Assembly (NCBI RefSeq): GCF_002056795.1
Contig: NZ_CP020104.1
Location: forward strand, 4,103,001-4,167,000
DNA from: Spirosoma aerolatum
GTDB taxonomy: Bacteria > Bacteroidota > Bacteroidia > Cytophagales > Spirosomataceae
Direction: 5' to 3'
DNA length: 64,000 bases
The position numbers were made by a program, and so were the translations under genes. Positions within the stretch are counted from its first letter, which is position 1, and each line of letters begins with the position of its first letter. The notes below the pieces were generated by a model. The model was not told the DNA's origin and did no database searches. It worked only from the letters and a program-made list of their open reading frames with translations. Shown in pieces: positions 7,966 through 15,876 of this stretch.

Positions 7966-8016
7966 GGCGTAGGCCGTTCGACGAATTTGTGTAAGTGTTC
8001 TTGAGGGCCGAAACAT

Positions 8017-8040
8017 AAAAGGCTCCCGTGAGTGGGAGCC
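8017..8040 (-). terminator. Short intrinsic terminator upstream of the capsid gene
   Basis: A 7-bp GC-rich stem (GGCTCCC/GGGAGCC, 8021-8040, 6-nt loop) is followed by TTTT on the minus strand. It ends transcription coming from the 156-residue gene and isolates the candidate capsid transcript. The short T run makes it moderate in strength. Confidence 0.6.
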
Positions 8041-8070
8041 TGAAAGAAGCCGAAAGATTTCGGTGAACTT

Positions 8071-8100
8071 GTTTGAATTCGCGTCAATTCGTGTGAATTC
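8071..8100. repeat. Three 10-bp tandem units (AATTC boxes)
   Basis: On the plus strand three consecutive decamers read GTTTGAATTC, GCGTCAATTC and GTGTGAATTC. The spacing is exactly one helical turn. The last two recur at 12848 upstream of the RHH-type gene. Next to each copy there is also a shared CGAAAGATTT (8051-8060 and 12839-12848 area). A protein-binding operator or phage promoter element upstream of the candidate capsid gene is inferred. Confidence 0.5.
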
Positions 8101-8104
8101 TAGG

Positions 8105-8575
8105 TTAGGTGGGTGTTTCACCTGGTTCCGTTTTGACCCGAATGACGATATTAGGAAAGCCGCCGTTGATGGCTGTTAGTGCTGCCTGTTTCTTGGGTAG
8201 GCTTAGAATAGCTCCAAGCGTAAATTCCATTTCCTGCTGATCGAAGAAATCGACTGACCAGGGGCTATCGTACACAATCGTTTCCAGTGTTCCGTTTAGC
8301 ACGAATGCATTGGTAAACCCCTGTGCCTTCCAGGCTTTCAACGCTTCTTCATCAAAGTTTTCCGGCACTGGCTGCATGTGTACGTAGGTTAGTCTTCCCT
8401 CCGCTGAACCCGTATCATAGGGACCGTCACTGCTCAGATTGACATGGTATTCAGGCCGCTTTTTCACGCTGCCTGTCGAGATGAGGTAGGCTATGTCCTG
8501 CTCTGAAAAGTTGAGCCAGTTCGTTTTCAGCAGGAACGGGTTAGCGGCAAAGTAGTCGAGTAGTTCGGTTGTCAT
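8105..8575 (-). CDS. Unknown soluble protein (156 aa)
   Basis: A soluble protein without signal peptide, membrane span or recognised motif; it has several aromatic beta-strand-like segments. It follows the fibre gene by 15 nt and is closed by the terminator at 8017-8040. A structural accessory or fibre chaperone role would fit the position, but nothing in the sequence proves it. Confidence 0.5.
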   Translation of the reverse strand: MTTELLDYFAANPFLLKTNWLNFSEQDIAYLISTGSVKKRPEYHVNLSSDGPYDTGSAEGRLTYVHMQPVPENFDEEALKAWKAQGFTNAFVLNGTLETIVYDSPWSVDFFDQQEMEFTLGAILSLPKKQAALTAINGGFPNIVIRVKTEPGETPT

Positions 8576-8590
8576 GGTCGTTGGATGAGG

Positions 8591-9745
8591 TTATGAGAAG
8601 GCTACACTCGATTTGATCGTACCGCCATCGTTGACGAACCATTTGATGGCGCCTGATGTGGTGTTTTTCCAAAGTATGGATTTTCCGGCTGGCAGGTCAG
8701 TTGTGGTTGGGTCTGCGGAACCGGATGCGAAATTGAAGCTCATTGAGCCGTTGACCTGTAACTTGTCGCGGGTGTTGTTGGTCGTTGTGTTGATCATTAG
8801 TTCACCACTAACAGCGAACCGCCCCCATTCCGTAGCTGCCTGATTGTCAGCATTAGCCGACGCAATGGAGTTGAACGTCAAATCTCCTGATGTGGTTGGC
8901 TTAACAACCACGCCTTTCAAGCCTCTGGTGCGAAACGTAGCATTACCAGTACCTGCCTGAGCGAAAAAAGCAACAAAGGGGTTGCCCGTCGTGCTTTCGT
9001 GCCCCAGTGTCGCCATATAGCCACTAGTAGGATGTCCCCATTCAACGTCATTCGCGTTCGCATTCGACGTGTTTCTAGCAGTTATAAGGGCTGTTGTTTG
9101 GCTGGCTGTAGGGCCAATTACCAAACTGGTCGGATTCGCCCACTCCGCATACACGTTCGTACCATCCGAAAACAACCTGATTTCAATAACGCTAGCCGAA
9201 GTCGTCGGAAACGTGGGTGTAGTCGAATTCGGCCATTTCCAGTTCGTACCGAAACTAAGCGTATGCCCTGCTCCGCCAATCGTTACCAGTAGTATGCCCT
9301 GCTGACCAAAGCTGAGTCCAGTCGGATTGGCAAACGTACAGTTTCCCGACGTGGTGACGTTAAAGACGTTGATCGCTGTTGACCACGCCCAACTGATGCT
9401 ACCCGATGCAGACGAATTCGTGGTCGTCGTGACGGGATTACTGGTAATGGCTATATCGCCAGTGCCAGTAATTGAATTGCTGTTGATCGTCTTAAACGTT
9501 GGCGTACCCGTCAAATCCGAATAAGCCCCCGTAAACGCAACAGGCTTCAAGTCGTTCAGAAACTTCACCACCTTGCCCCATGCAGTTAACAGGCTGTCTG
9601 TATCGACAGGCAACACCCGCGACACGGCTGCAACAAGGCCAGTAAGCAGCGTAGAGCGTACCCGACTTTCACTAAAATACTTATTGATTGACCCTTCGTT
9701 TACCGAATCGGTCGAACCGGTTGTATTAGGGTTTGTAATAGGCAT
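8591..9745 (-). CDS. Tail-fibre-like attachment protein (384 aa)
   Basis: The N-terminus contains NEGSINKYFSESRVRSTLL, closely like the repeat seen in many phage tail fibres. The rest is low-complexity, Thr/Ser/Gly-rich and beta-strand-like (NSNSITGTGDIAIT), as in trimeric fibres. There is no transmembrane segment. Together with the beta-helix protein at 1371-3131 it gives the element two candidate receptor-binding proteins. A fibre gene without any tail genes supports use as a vertex fibre. Confidence 0.7.
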   Translation of the reverse strand: MPITNPNTTGSTDSVNEGSINKYFSESRVRSTLLTGLVAAVSRVLPVDTDSLLTAWGKVVKFLNDLKPVAFTGAYSDLTGTPTFKTINSNSITGTGDIAITSNPVTTTTNSSASGSISWAWSTAINVFNVTTSGNCTFANPTGLSFGQQGILLVTIGGAGHTLSFGTNWKWPNSTTPTFPTTSASVIEIRLFSDGTNVYAEWANPTSLVIGPTASQTTALITARNTSNANANDVEWGHPTSGYMATLGHESTTGNPFVAFFAQAGTGNATFRTRGLKGVVVKPTTSGDLTFNSIASANADNQAATEWGRFAVSGELMINTTTNNTRDKLQVNGSMSFNFASGSADPTTTDLPAGKSILWKNTTSGAIKWFVNDGGTIKSSVAFS

Positions 9746-9758
9746 CTCATTTTTCAGA

Positions 9759-10532
9759 TTAGTTGGTTACGGTGATAAAGGCTTTCCCCGTCGTCGCGCA
9801 CAAGATCTTGATGGCGACGACGGGGCAAAAATGCGGGGGAGACTCCCAGGAGCCGCCGTTAGCCGCCAGCATCATCGATGTAGTTGCCGTAGGGGTTCCG
9901 CCGTCGAGTTGAATGTACATGACCGTATCTGAGATATTTTGAATCAACAGATACTTTCTACCAGCTTGAGCCGCTAACGCTGTTTGCGCCGTCCCACCCG
10001 TCGTAATGGTTCCGGCCGTGTGGGTCACGCTCGATTGCGAAGGCGCAATTTCTACCGGCACCCGTCCGCCAATGGCATCCGGTAACTTAGTACCCAGAAG
10101 TGTAGTCCAGTTACCCAGCATTCGTTTGATAAAGGCGATGATCGAGAATGAACCGGTATCACTACTAGCGGCTGCATCGCCTTTGGCACCAATGGCGGTG
10201 TTAATGGCGGCCAGGCTGGTATTGCCCGTGTCCTGACGGGCGGCTGTTGCGGCCGTGGTTGCCGAAATTGGGTTATTCAGCAGAGCTGTGAGCTGGTCCA
10301 CAATTCCGCTAATGTCGCTACCGGCTGGATTACCGGCCGGTGGGTTGCCGCCGATGGTATCCAGGGTATTGATCGGTATGGTCACAATCACCGTACCCGA
10401 TGAGCTGGTCAGAATGATGGTCGGTATGGTACCATCTTTCGGTGTGATGGTCGGTTGAGAAAGGTATTGAGGGTTTCCATCCCCTTTGTCCACTTTCAAG
10501 CCTTCGGCGGCTTTGGTAATGACTACGCCCAT
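9759..10532 (-). CDS. Phage-type structural protein (257 aa)
   Basis: The C-terminal 95 residues (ITTGGTAQTALAAQAGRKYL, then the strand YLLIQNISDTVMYIQ and an AIKILCATTGKAFITV end) match a small beta-domain common in phage structural and fibre-associated proteins. The N-terminal half has a strand-rich VIVTIPINTLDTI part and an Ala-rich helical stretch. It follows the 84-aa gene by 12 nt. Virion structural protein is likely; its exact position is unknown. Confidence 0.6.
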   Translation of the reverse strand: MGVVITKAAEGLKVDKGDGNPQYLSQPTITPKDGTIPTIILTSSSGTVIVTIPINTLDTIGGNPPAGNPAGSDISGIVDQLTALLNNPISATTAATAARQDTGNTSLAAINTAIGAKGDAAASSDTGSFSIIAFIKRMLGNWTTLLGTKLPDAIGGRVPVEIAPSQSSVTHTAGTITTGGTAQTALAAQAGRKYLLIQNISDTVMYIQLDGGTPTATTSMMLAANGGSWESPPHFCPVVAIKILCATTGKAFITVTN

Positions 10533-10544
10533 GAGTGTATTGGA

Positions 10545-10799
10545 TTAAGATTCGAGTTCGTCTTTTTTAAGAATTGGATCTAAATGATCCGTAATGATTC
10601 GCCACTGTCTGAGCGTGAAATAGCTCTGTTTTTTACGGTACCCAGCCTGTTCCAGTAGGTTGATCAATGTCACGGGCCTACCTTTTTCATCGTTTTCAAC
10701 AGCCGTGGCCAGCCAGCCCGATAGCACGTCCCGACTGCAACTATACCGCCTGAGTAAGTTTTGCAGGGAATACGGAATGGTGTCATTGAGCCTGGGCAT
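10545..10799 (-). CDS. Small unknown protein (84 aa)
   Basis: A helical protein without Cys motif or membrane span. The stretch IPYSLQNLLRRYSCSRDVLSG could form a helix-turn-helix-like unit, but this is weak. It starts 1 nt after the ATPase stop, so the two are certainly co-transcribed. Confidence 0.5.
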   Translation of the reverse strand: MPRLNDTIPYSLQNLLRRYSCSRDVLSGWLATAVENDEKGRPVTLINLLEQAGYRKKQSYFTLRQWRIITDHLDPILKKDELES

Positions 10800-10800
10800 C

Positions 10801-11370
10801 TTATTGGAGCTTCACGGTTTTACGAGCGTACTTGCTGGGATCGGCTTGCACCTGTTTCCAGACCTTGACCACATCATTTAGGTTAGGCACCTTCGAGAGC
10901 GGACCTTTATAGTCAATCGCATCATTGGTTTTGCCAATGGTGAGCGTATTGGCCATTTGATAGAGTTTCGGGGGCACGAAATTGAGGCTATGGTACACGA
11001 ATACGATGTCCTGGTTTAAGTGTCTCCGGTTGGCCAGGAGTTGTTTCAGCAAAAGCGGAATGGCCCCTTCGAAATAGCCGGATGCATCATCGAACACGAT
11101 CAGACAGTTGTAGGCGTACTTGACAAGCTGCTCTAAGGTTGCCTTATTATCGATGATCTTGAGCCGATAGATACCCGTCGATTTCCAGAGCTTAAGCTTA
11201 CCTAAAGGCATTTCGGGATACTGCATCGTGTCTTTGGTATCTTTTAGATCGATCCACAAAACACCCATGTTATTGGCACGAGCGGCCGGAACGACCTGTT
11301 GCAAAAGGAATGTCGTTTTACCTGAACCCGGCACGGCAATCATAATGTCAACGTTATTCAGCCTTTGCAT
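10801..11370 (-). CDS. P-loop ATPase, candidate genome-packaging ATPase (189 aa)
   Basis: Walker A is AVPGSGKTT (residues 12-20) and Walker B is CLIVFDD (89-95). The short length without nuclease domain matches packaging ATPases of the FtsK/HerA-A32 type (PRD1 P9 and relatives, about 200 residues) and not a large terminase. The C-terminal third has HSLNFVPPKLYQMANTLTIG, similar in layout to the sensor region of Zot/HerA-like ATPases. Its start overlaps the upstream membrane-protein gene by 17 nt. Genome packaging in a membrane-containing virion is inferred from size, fold and neighbours. Confidence 0.7.
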   Translation of the reverse strand: MQRLNNVDIMIAVPGSGKTTFLLQQVVPAARANNMGVLWIDLKDTKDTMQYPEMPLGKLKLWKSTGIYRLKIIDNKATLEQLVKYAYNCLIVFDDASGYFEGAIPLLLKQLLANRRHLNQDIVFVYHSLNFVPPKLYQMANTLTIGKTNDAIDYKGPLSKVPNLNDVVKVWKQVQADPSKYARKTVKLQ

Positions 11371-12004
11371 TCTTCAAGAGTCCGAGCGTAGCGATGGAAC
11401 TAAGTTTATCCCCCCAACTATCGGGCAAGACCTGAATGATCCGGGGAGCCATGATCATCAGCACGGCCAGCAGCAGTGCCATTTCGGGTGAAATCGATAC
11501 GCTACTGTATTTCTCCAACACTTTCGCCAGTGGCTCTTTGAGCTTGGTTTTCTCCCTGGGTGTAAAGGGAATCGCTTTGATCGCTTCTTTGCAGTCAGTC
11601 ACCCGGTTTACTGCATCTAAAAAGGGGTCGGTTTGCACCGTCCGATTTTCTTCCAGCAGTGTACCCGCCTTGATCTGCTTGGTTTCCTCCTTATACCGCC
11701 GGATCAATTCAATATCATCCGGCTCCTGGTATTTAGAGCGATAAACCGGTGTCAGTACACCCGTTTGCAGACTGTCAAACAGGTTGATGAATAACCCGGC
11801 ATCCTCTACATAGTCCTGGAACGATTTTTCGGGTTCGGCATCCTCTAAACCGTCGTCCGTATCATCGTCCGGTTTGAAATCATCCGGGTTGGTCTGATCG
11901 ATGGGTTCCGCATCAAAATCAGGCTTTTGCACCGTACTCGTGGGTGCATTCAAATACGATGATAAATCAATCGTAGGGTTATTGTTGGGGTTGAACGATT
12001 CCAT
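11354..12004 (-). CDS. Acidic protein with C-terminal membrane span (216 aa)
   Basis: The N-terminal 75 residues are acidic and Pro/Asp-rich (DFKPDDDTDDGLEDAEPE). A helical middle part follows, and a single span at about 176-193 (MALLLAVLMIMAPRIIQVL). It overlaps the ATPase start by 17 nt and the next upstream stop by 26 nt. It could hold the ATPase at the virion membrane; this is a guess from gene order. Confidence 0.55.
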   Translation of the reverse strand: MESFNPNNNPTIDLSSYLNAPTSTVQKPDFDAEPIDQTNPDDFKPDDDTDDGLEDAEPEKSFQDYVEDAGLFINLFDSLQTGVLTPVYRSKYQEPDDIELIRRYKEETKQIKAGTLLEENRTVQTDPFLDAVNRVTDCKEAIKAIPFTPREKTKLKEPLAKVLEKYSSVSISPEMALLLAVLMIMAPRIIQVLPDSWGDKLSSIATLGLLKNAKAE

Positions 12005-12353
12005 GATTGATGTCCTTATAAGTGACCCAGAATTGAATGAGGTAGGTAAGCGGTTCGCGTAGGTGCGGGTGATCGTTCATCAGTTGCTCAATGACCTGGT
12101 TAAGCTGCTCCGAGGACACATCTTTTTTCTTTTTAGAAAATAGGTTCATCGGGTTCATCCCAAGTTGAGAAACCAGGCTCATCCATTTGATTTTTGGCAG
12201 TTCAGCCGCCAGTACCGGCAAGGCCCAAATAACGTTGCTGATGGCTTGGCTGTACTGGTCCCGTTGGGCAATGATGTGCATGAGCTGGGCTTGGTCCACT
12301 TGCACGAGTGTCGGTTCTACTGCCGGCACAAGGGGGTTAGTTTCCGAGTTCAA
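11979..12353 (-). CDS. Unknown helical protein (124 aa)
   Basis: A mostly helical, soluble-looking protein with a basic KKKKD patch near residue 75 and no known motif. It overlaps the genes on both sides (17 nt upstream, 26 nt downstream). It probably belongs to the ATPase module. Confidence 0.5.
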   Translation of the reverse strand: MNSETNPLVPAVEPTLVQVDQAQLMHIIAQRDQYSQAISNVIWALPVLAAELPKIKWMSLVSQLGMNPMNLFSKKKKDVSSEQLNQVIEQLMNDHPHLREPLTYLIQFWVTYKDINHGIVQPQQ

Positions 12354-12798
12354 GGCGCGAATAGTGTTTAAGTTTTTTCCGGTAATCTGAACGCGTGGCC
12401 ATGATGGATCGACACCCGATTTCGACGGCCTTGATTAGATCGTTTTCTAATTCGGCCGTATAGTCACTGTCTTTGGGCTGCTGCAGTAATGCTTGATAGC
12501 GATTGTTAAGATCTTGCAGGGCCGTTTCTAAAAGCTGGTTTCGGCTGGTCAGGCTTTCTACGTCCGTGGCCAGTTCCTCACTGGGTTGCGCCGGGTTGAA
12601 ATAGCTTTCCAGAATGGCGCGGACCAGCTCCGTTCGGGTGGTGCCCCGTTCTTTACAGGCCTCATCGAGCCGCTTAAGCAATCGCATCGGTTGGCGGACA
12701 CTCAGCGTGCCGGTCTTATCGGCTTCACCACTGGGTTCGGGCACCGGGGGCCGGTCGGGATTGTCTTGTGGGTTGTCGGTGTTTTCCATAGTTGTCAT
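12337..12798 (-). CDS. Ribbon-helix-helix-like DNA-binding protein (153 aa)
   Basis: After a Pro/Asp-rich N-terminus, residues 31-67 (SVRQPMRLLKRLDEACKERG, then TRTELVRAILESYF) look like a CopG/Arc ribbon-helix-helix domain. A coiled coil (about 78-120) and a basic C-terminus follow. It is the first gene of the leftward structural operon and is divergent from the small HTH gene at 12940. The tandem AATTC boxes lie in the space between, so it may be the regulator that binds them. This is inference. Confidence 0.6.
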   Translation of the reverse strand: MTTMENTDNPQDNPDRPPVPEPSGEADKTGTLSVRQPMRLLKRLDEACKERGTTRTELVRAILESYFNPAQPSEELATDVESLTSRNQLLETALQDLNNRYQALLQQPKDSDYTAELENDLIKAVEIGCRSIMATRSDYRKKLKHYSRLELGN

Positions 12799-12847
12799 AC
12801 AGGCTCTAAAGTTGTATGACAGCGCGGGGTACGAGTCCGAAAGATTT

Positions 12848-12887
12848 GCGTCAATTCGTGTGAATTTGCTTTAAATTCTGTGAATTA
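12848..12887. repeat. Second cluster of AATT boxes between divergent genes
   Basis: The 19-bp block GCGTCAATTCGTGTGAATT (12848-12866) is identical to the one at 8081-8099. Two more AATT boxes follow at 10-11-bp steps. It lies between the divergent genes 12337-12798 and 12940-13134. A shared operator for late or structural transcription is a reasonable reading. Confidence 0.55.
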
Positions 12888-12896
12888 GTACCTTTC
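12865..12896 (+). promoter_or_regulatory. Candidate Bacteroidota promoter for the 64-aa HTH gene
   Basis: TTTG at 12865-12868 and TACCTTTC at 12889-12896 match the Bacteroidota -33/-7 consensus (TTTG, about 19 nt, TAnnTTTG) with a 20-nt spacer and one mismatch. The element overlaps the AATT-box repeats, which would allow repression. The gene starts 44 nt downstream. Confidence 0.4.
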
Positions 12897-12939
12897 GATT
12901 ACTCAACCCATACCGTAACGGGTACACCTTCTCGTAAAA

Positions 12940-13134
12940 ATGAAACTGGCTACCTTAAGCCGTAAAGAAGTCAAAACCAGGCTTCAAGTATCGGATTATA
13001 TCTTTAAGCGGCTGCTTCTGGACTCCAATTCGACGGATGTATTACAGCGACCGGATCAGCGCATCTTTCCGGTATCGGCCTGGGTGAAGCTCTTTGAGCA
13101 TTGCGGGGTACCGCTCACCGAAGCCAAGCACTAA
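12940..13134 (+). CDS. Small HTH/excisionase-like protein (64 aa)
   Basis: This is the only plus-strand gene I support inside the structural block. The order LSRKEVKTRLQVSDYIFKRL, then QRPDQRIFPVSAWVKLFE resembles the winged HTH_17/excisionase fold, in which the second part reads as the wing and the strand to W. It ends in a 4-nt convergent overlap with the next gene. It could be a directionality factor or a control protein. Confidence 0.55.
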   Translation: MKLATLSRKEVKTRLQVSDYIFKRLLLDSNSTDVLQRPDQRIFPVSAWVKLFEHCGVPLTEAKH

Positions 13135-13481
13135 CCTTTATAGCCGTATACAGGGCTGTAATCGGTGAGTGCCTGGTCGATTTGGCTATAGAGCGTATAC
13201 AGGTATTCGGGTAGTTCGACCTGTTGCATGAGCGTGAATTGAAACGCCTTATGGATGGCCACGGCCTGAGCGAGTGAAAACCGAACGGCTTTCCCTTTTT
13301 TGGAAAACAGAATGGCTTTTGGATCACTCAATTTGAGTTCGGCTAAAATCAGCATGGATTGATTGTCGAATAGTTGCTGTTTCGAGCGGAATTCGTCGAT
13401 AATGGTGTGTACAGCCTGGTTACGAAGTGTAAACAGGTAGTTGTATACATAGGCATCGAGTTTCAAGGTTATCGGGGGCAT
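13131..13481 (-). CDS. Unknown protein (116 aa)
   Basis: A soluble, helical protein of 116 residues without recognised motif; the N-terminus reads MPPITLKLDAYVYNYL. It overlaps the upstream 92-residue gene by 13 nt and converges on the HTH gene. No function can be named. Confidence 0.5.
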   Translation of the reverse strand: MPPITLKLDAYVYNYLFTLRNQAVHTIIDEFRSKQQLFDNQSMLILAELKLSDPKAILFSKKGKAVRFSLAQAVAIHKAFQFTLMQQVELPEYLYTLYSQIDQALTDYSPVYGYKG

Positions 13482-13747
13482 AGGTAGAATAGCGATAAAA
13501 ACCGACGAATTAACCCATTTTTGGGCTGTATACCGTTCAATCGTTGATGTTCAGCTTTAATTAACTGCTGTATTTCTTCAATCGATTCATTTATATACAC
13601 TTTATCCTCATCGTCAAAGATCAATATCGTATTGTTATGTTCCGTTGGATATTCGCATTTACCAATTTTTCGAACAGTATCCATGTTAATTGTTCGTGGC
13701 CAATAACTGCCATTTTTGACGTAATTCAGTTGAATGAATGTGGCCAT
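13469..13747 (-). CDS. Unknown small protein (92 aa)
   Basis: Alternating beta-strand-like stretches (TILIFDDEDKVYINES) are followed by a helix and a hydrophobic C-terminus (RFLSLFYLC). No family is recognised. The 13-nt overlap with the next gene indicates one transcript. Confidence 0.45.
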   Translation of the reverse strand: MATFIQLNYVKNGSYWPRTINMDTVRKIGKCEYPTEHNNTILIFDDEDKVYINESIEEIQQLIKAEHQRLNGIQPKNGLIRRFLSLFYLCPR

Positions 13748-13818
13748 ACCAAATTTTATTACTGTGAGCTGGTACCGATCGATACCTAATCGATCCTGGA
13801 TCTCAAAAGATTATTTTG

Positions 13819-14250
13819 TCAAAGTTCAATGATTCGACCGGCACCGGCACCGGTTAACCAAAACAAACAACCATCATCAGGACTCAATCGACGATACGTA
13901 AAAAACACATCCTGGTAGTGCATTATTTGGCTAAATAAATCACGATTACCTTCAAATACTATTCCGTTTACAACTTTCCGAAACAGCAAATATTCTCCGT
14001 TGGCCGTACCTATATAGCGTAAGGCATAGGGATTGTCGATCTCAAGGCTATAATACCCGGCCGATGTCTTTTTACCATTGCCTAGCTTCTGAAAATCTTG
14101 TCCAGGTGTAAATTCGATAGGCCCAATTTTCAGTGATTCCTCCTTAATAATCACTTTCGACGAATCGATAACAGCAAAGTAATTGTAGGGGTCACCCGAT
14201 GTTGGAGCAGCTATATCATAGCCTTGATAATTCCAGACTTGTACACGCAT
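13819..14250 (-). CDS. Unknown beta-rich protein (143 aa)
   Basis: Many aromatic strand-like segments (YYSLEIDNPYALRYIG, EYLLFRKVV) suggest a beta-sandwich, and there is no signal peptide. It follows the M23 gene by 3 nt. A virion or wall-binding protein is possible, but the sequence alone does not say which. Confidence 0.5.
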   Translation of the reverse strand: MRVQVWNYQGYDIAAPTSGDPYNYFAVIDSSKVIIKEESLKIGPIEFTPGQDFQKLGNGKKTSAGYYSLEIDNPYALRYIGTANGEYLLFRKVVNGIVFEGNRDLFSQIMHYQDVFFTYRRLSPDDGCLFWLTGAGAGRIIEL

Positions 14251-14253
14251 GGC

Positions 14254-14733
14254 TTACGACAGATAATCGACGGGGTTCAAATAAGAACCTTTTGCATCCT
14301 TAAGGGTAAAGTGAAGGTGTGGCCCCGTTACCTGACCCGTACTACCTACATAGCCAATCAAATCACCCTGGTACACCTTATCACTCATTTTGACAGCATA
14401 CTTGCTCAAATGGGCGTAACCCGACACAAAGCCATTGTCATGCATAATGGTGAGCTGCTTACCGCCTGATGCATTTGTATATAAACTTGTCACACGGCCG
14501 TCTGCCGGTGCCAGGATGGACGTACCTTCGGGACTGGCAATGTCGATACCGTTGTGAAATTCGGGCTGACTGTTAATCGGGTTGATTCGGTTGCCGAATT
14601 CGGATGTAATACGGCCGTGGACAGGCCAAATCAGCCGGTTGGCCTGGTTGCGATTGCGACGAAACAAGACGGCCGCTACACCGGTAGCGAGTAGTGAACC
14701 GGCAATCAGATAGCGTTTTAGAGTAGACTTCAT
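14254..14733 (-). CDS. Membrane-anchored M23 (LytM-type) endopeptidase (159 aa)
   Basis: An N-terminal span (residues 8-24) leads to an M23 domain. The zinc ligands are visible as His60 and Asp64 in HNGID and as His141 in the HLHF motif, with His108 in GYAHLS. Such enzymes cut peptide cross-links in peptidoglycan. The frame is open to 14793, but the ATG at 14733 puts the span at the N-terminus, so I use it. With two transglycosylases the element has both glycan- and peptide-cutting activities. Entry or release role is inferred. Confidence 0.75.
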   Translation of the reverse strand: MKSTLKRYLIAGSLLATGVAAVLFRRNRNQANRLIWPVHGRITSEFGNRINPINSQPEFHNGIDIASPEGTSILAPADGRVTSLYTNASGGKQLTIMHDNGFVSGYAHLSKYAVKMSDKVYQGDLIGYVGSTGQVTGPHLHFTLKDAKGSYLNPVDYLS

Positions 14734-14777
14734 TTCAGAAGAAAATTTTGTGTGAAGGGTGAAAATTTGGGGGTTTA

Positions 14778-14809
14778 GCTCCTGATCAGGCACGGGCCCG
14801 ATCAGGAGC
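14778..14809. repeat. 10-bp inverted repeat upstream of the M23 gene
   Basis: GCTCCTGATC (14778-14787) and its complement (14800-14809) are separated by 12 nt. On the minus strand only a weak AAATTTT run follows, so it is at best a weak terminator for the 104-residue gene; it may also shape the leader of the M23 mRNA. Confidence 0.4.
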
Positions 14810-14849
14810 GGGGCGCATCGAGGGTATTTTTCGTCGATTCGACCAAAGA

Positions 14850-15164
14850 TTATTTGCCTAAAAGCATAAGCAGAATAACGGCAGGAACCTTGTCTGGACT
14901 TAATTGAACGACTGGCGATATACTTTTCAGATCAGATTCTTTTTCCTCTTTCCGTTCAGTTTCCAGAAAATGAGCTGGTGATGCAAATTGGCTGGTATCA
15001 TACGATGTAACATGATAGGTAATAGAAGGGTGCCAGGTATCTAGTTCACTGTTATACCTACGCTTAAACCGAACGTAGCGGTTATGGATAGCGTAATACG
15101 AAATTTCAGTACGAACAGGAAGAAAATCATGTACGTATACCTCTGAATAGTGAAAGACTTCCAT
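14850..15164 (-). CDS. Unknown protein (104 aa)
   Basis: The N-terminal half is rich in Tyr/His/Phe (MEVFHYSEVYVHDF), the middle is acidic, and the C-terminus ends in a short hydrophobic stretch (AVILLMLLGK) that could be a partial membrane segment. It starts 7 nt after the stop of the 234-aa gene. No family is recognised. Confidence 0.45.
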   Translation of the reverse strand: MEVFHYSEVYVHDFLPVRTEISYYAIHNRYVRFKRRYNSELDTWHPSITYHVTSYDTSQFASPAHFLETERKEEKESDLKSISPVVQLSPDKVPAVILLMLLGK

Positions 15165-15171
15165 AGCTGTA

Positions 15172-15876
15172 TTACCGTTTTGTTGGATACTTTTTTAACA
15201 ATTCCTGCATAGCAGCATTGGCCCCTTCGGCCGTGGTAGCTGTGTGTACAGCGTGTTGCAGATCAGCCGATATGTCATTATTGAATAATTCGGGCTGAAA
15301 GGCGGAATGTTTGTAATACCACGTTTCCATGCATTTACGGCTAAATTTTTCAATTCGGGCATGACAGAAATCCTTTAGCTCCTGTAGATTCCGAAAATTG
15401 TATTTGCTGTGATCGAGTTCGGGGTTATAGAACTCCTGACGCACGTTTTTACGTCGATCTTCAATAGGTGGGACTTTCCCGGTCCGAACATAATGCTTGT
15501 AATACATCTCCAAATAATCTGTAATTACAGGCGTGTCATACAGCCAGCCATAGGCTTTAAACGTATGCGGAAAAAGTTCGAGAATAACCGGGTGAAGATC
15601 TTTCGGAAGGGCTGCATTTTGCTCGTATACAGTAATCAAATCACACTTGATCAGGTAGGGCAAAACCGGATTGATTAGCTTTTTATAGAGCAAGGTGAGC
15701 TTATTAGGGTTCTCTGGTCCTTTTCCCTTGCTGTATCCAGTCATTTCCGGGACTTTATTGCCTGGATAACCAGGTGTCAATTCCATTACCCAGCGAAACG
15801 TACTGTTTAGAGGGTCAGATTCGAACGTTTCTTTGGTTGTATTACGACTGTAGGGGTAACTCGCATAGTTTTCCAT
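15172..15876 (-). CDS. Unknown protein next to the candidate origin (234 aa)
   Basis: A soluble protein, helical in its C-terminal half, with many aromatic and charged residues. I see no HUH, primase or helicase motif. It is the first gene left of the non-coding core at 15.9-16.8 kb, a place often taken by replication initiators. That is the only hint for a replication role, and it stays a hypothesis. Confidence 0.5.
   Translation of the reverse strand: MENYASYPYSRNTTKETFESDPLNSTFRWVMELTPGYPGNKVPEMTGYSKGKGPENPNKLTLLYKKLINPVLPYLIKCDLITVYEQNAALPKDLHPVILELFPHTFKAYGWLYDTPVITDYLEMYYKHYVRTGKVPPIEDRRKNVRQEFYNPELDHSKYNFRNLQELKDFCHARIEKFSRKCMETWYYKHSAFQPELFNNDISADLQHAVHTATTAEGANAAMQELLKKYPTKR

Noticed and set aside
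7966..8121. Upstream extension of the candidate capsid gene
   Set aside because: It includes a terminator hairpin and operator-like repeats, so translation from there is unlikely.
9759..9932. Plus-strand extension of a frame across the fibre and structural genes
   Set aside because: Shadow of two well-supported minus-strand genes.
10801..11370. Reading the ATPase as a small terminase or DnaC-like loader
   Set aside because: No nuclease domain or helicase-loader motif; no replicative helicase in the block. Packaging ATPase of the FtsK/HerA type fits size and context better, though this is not proven.
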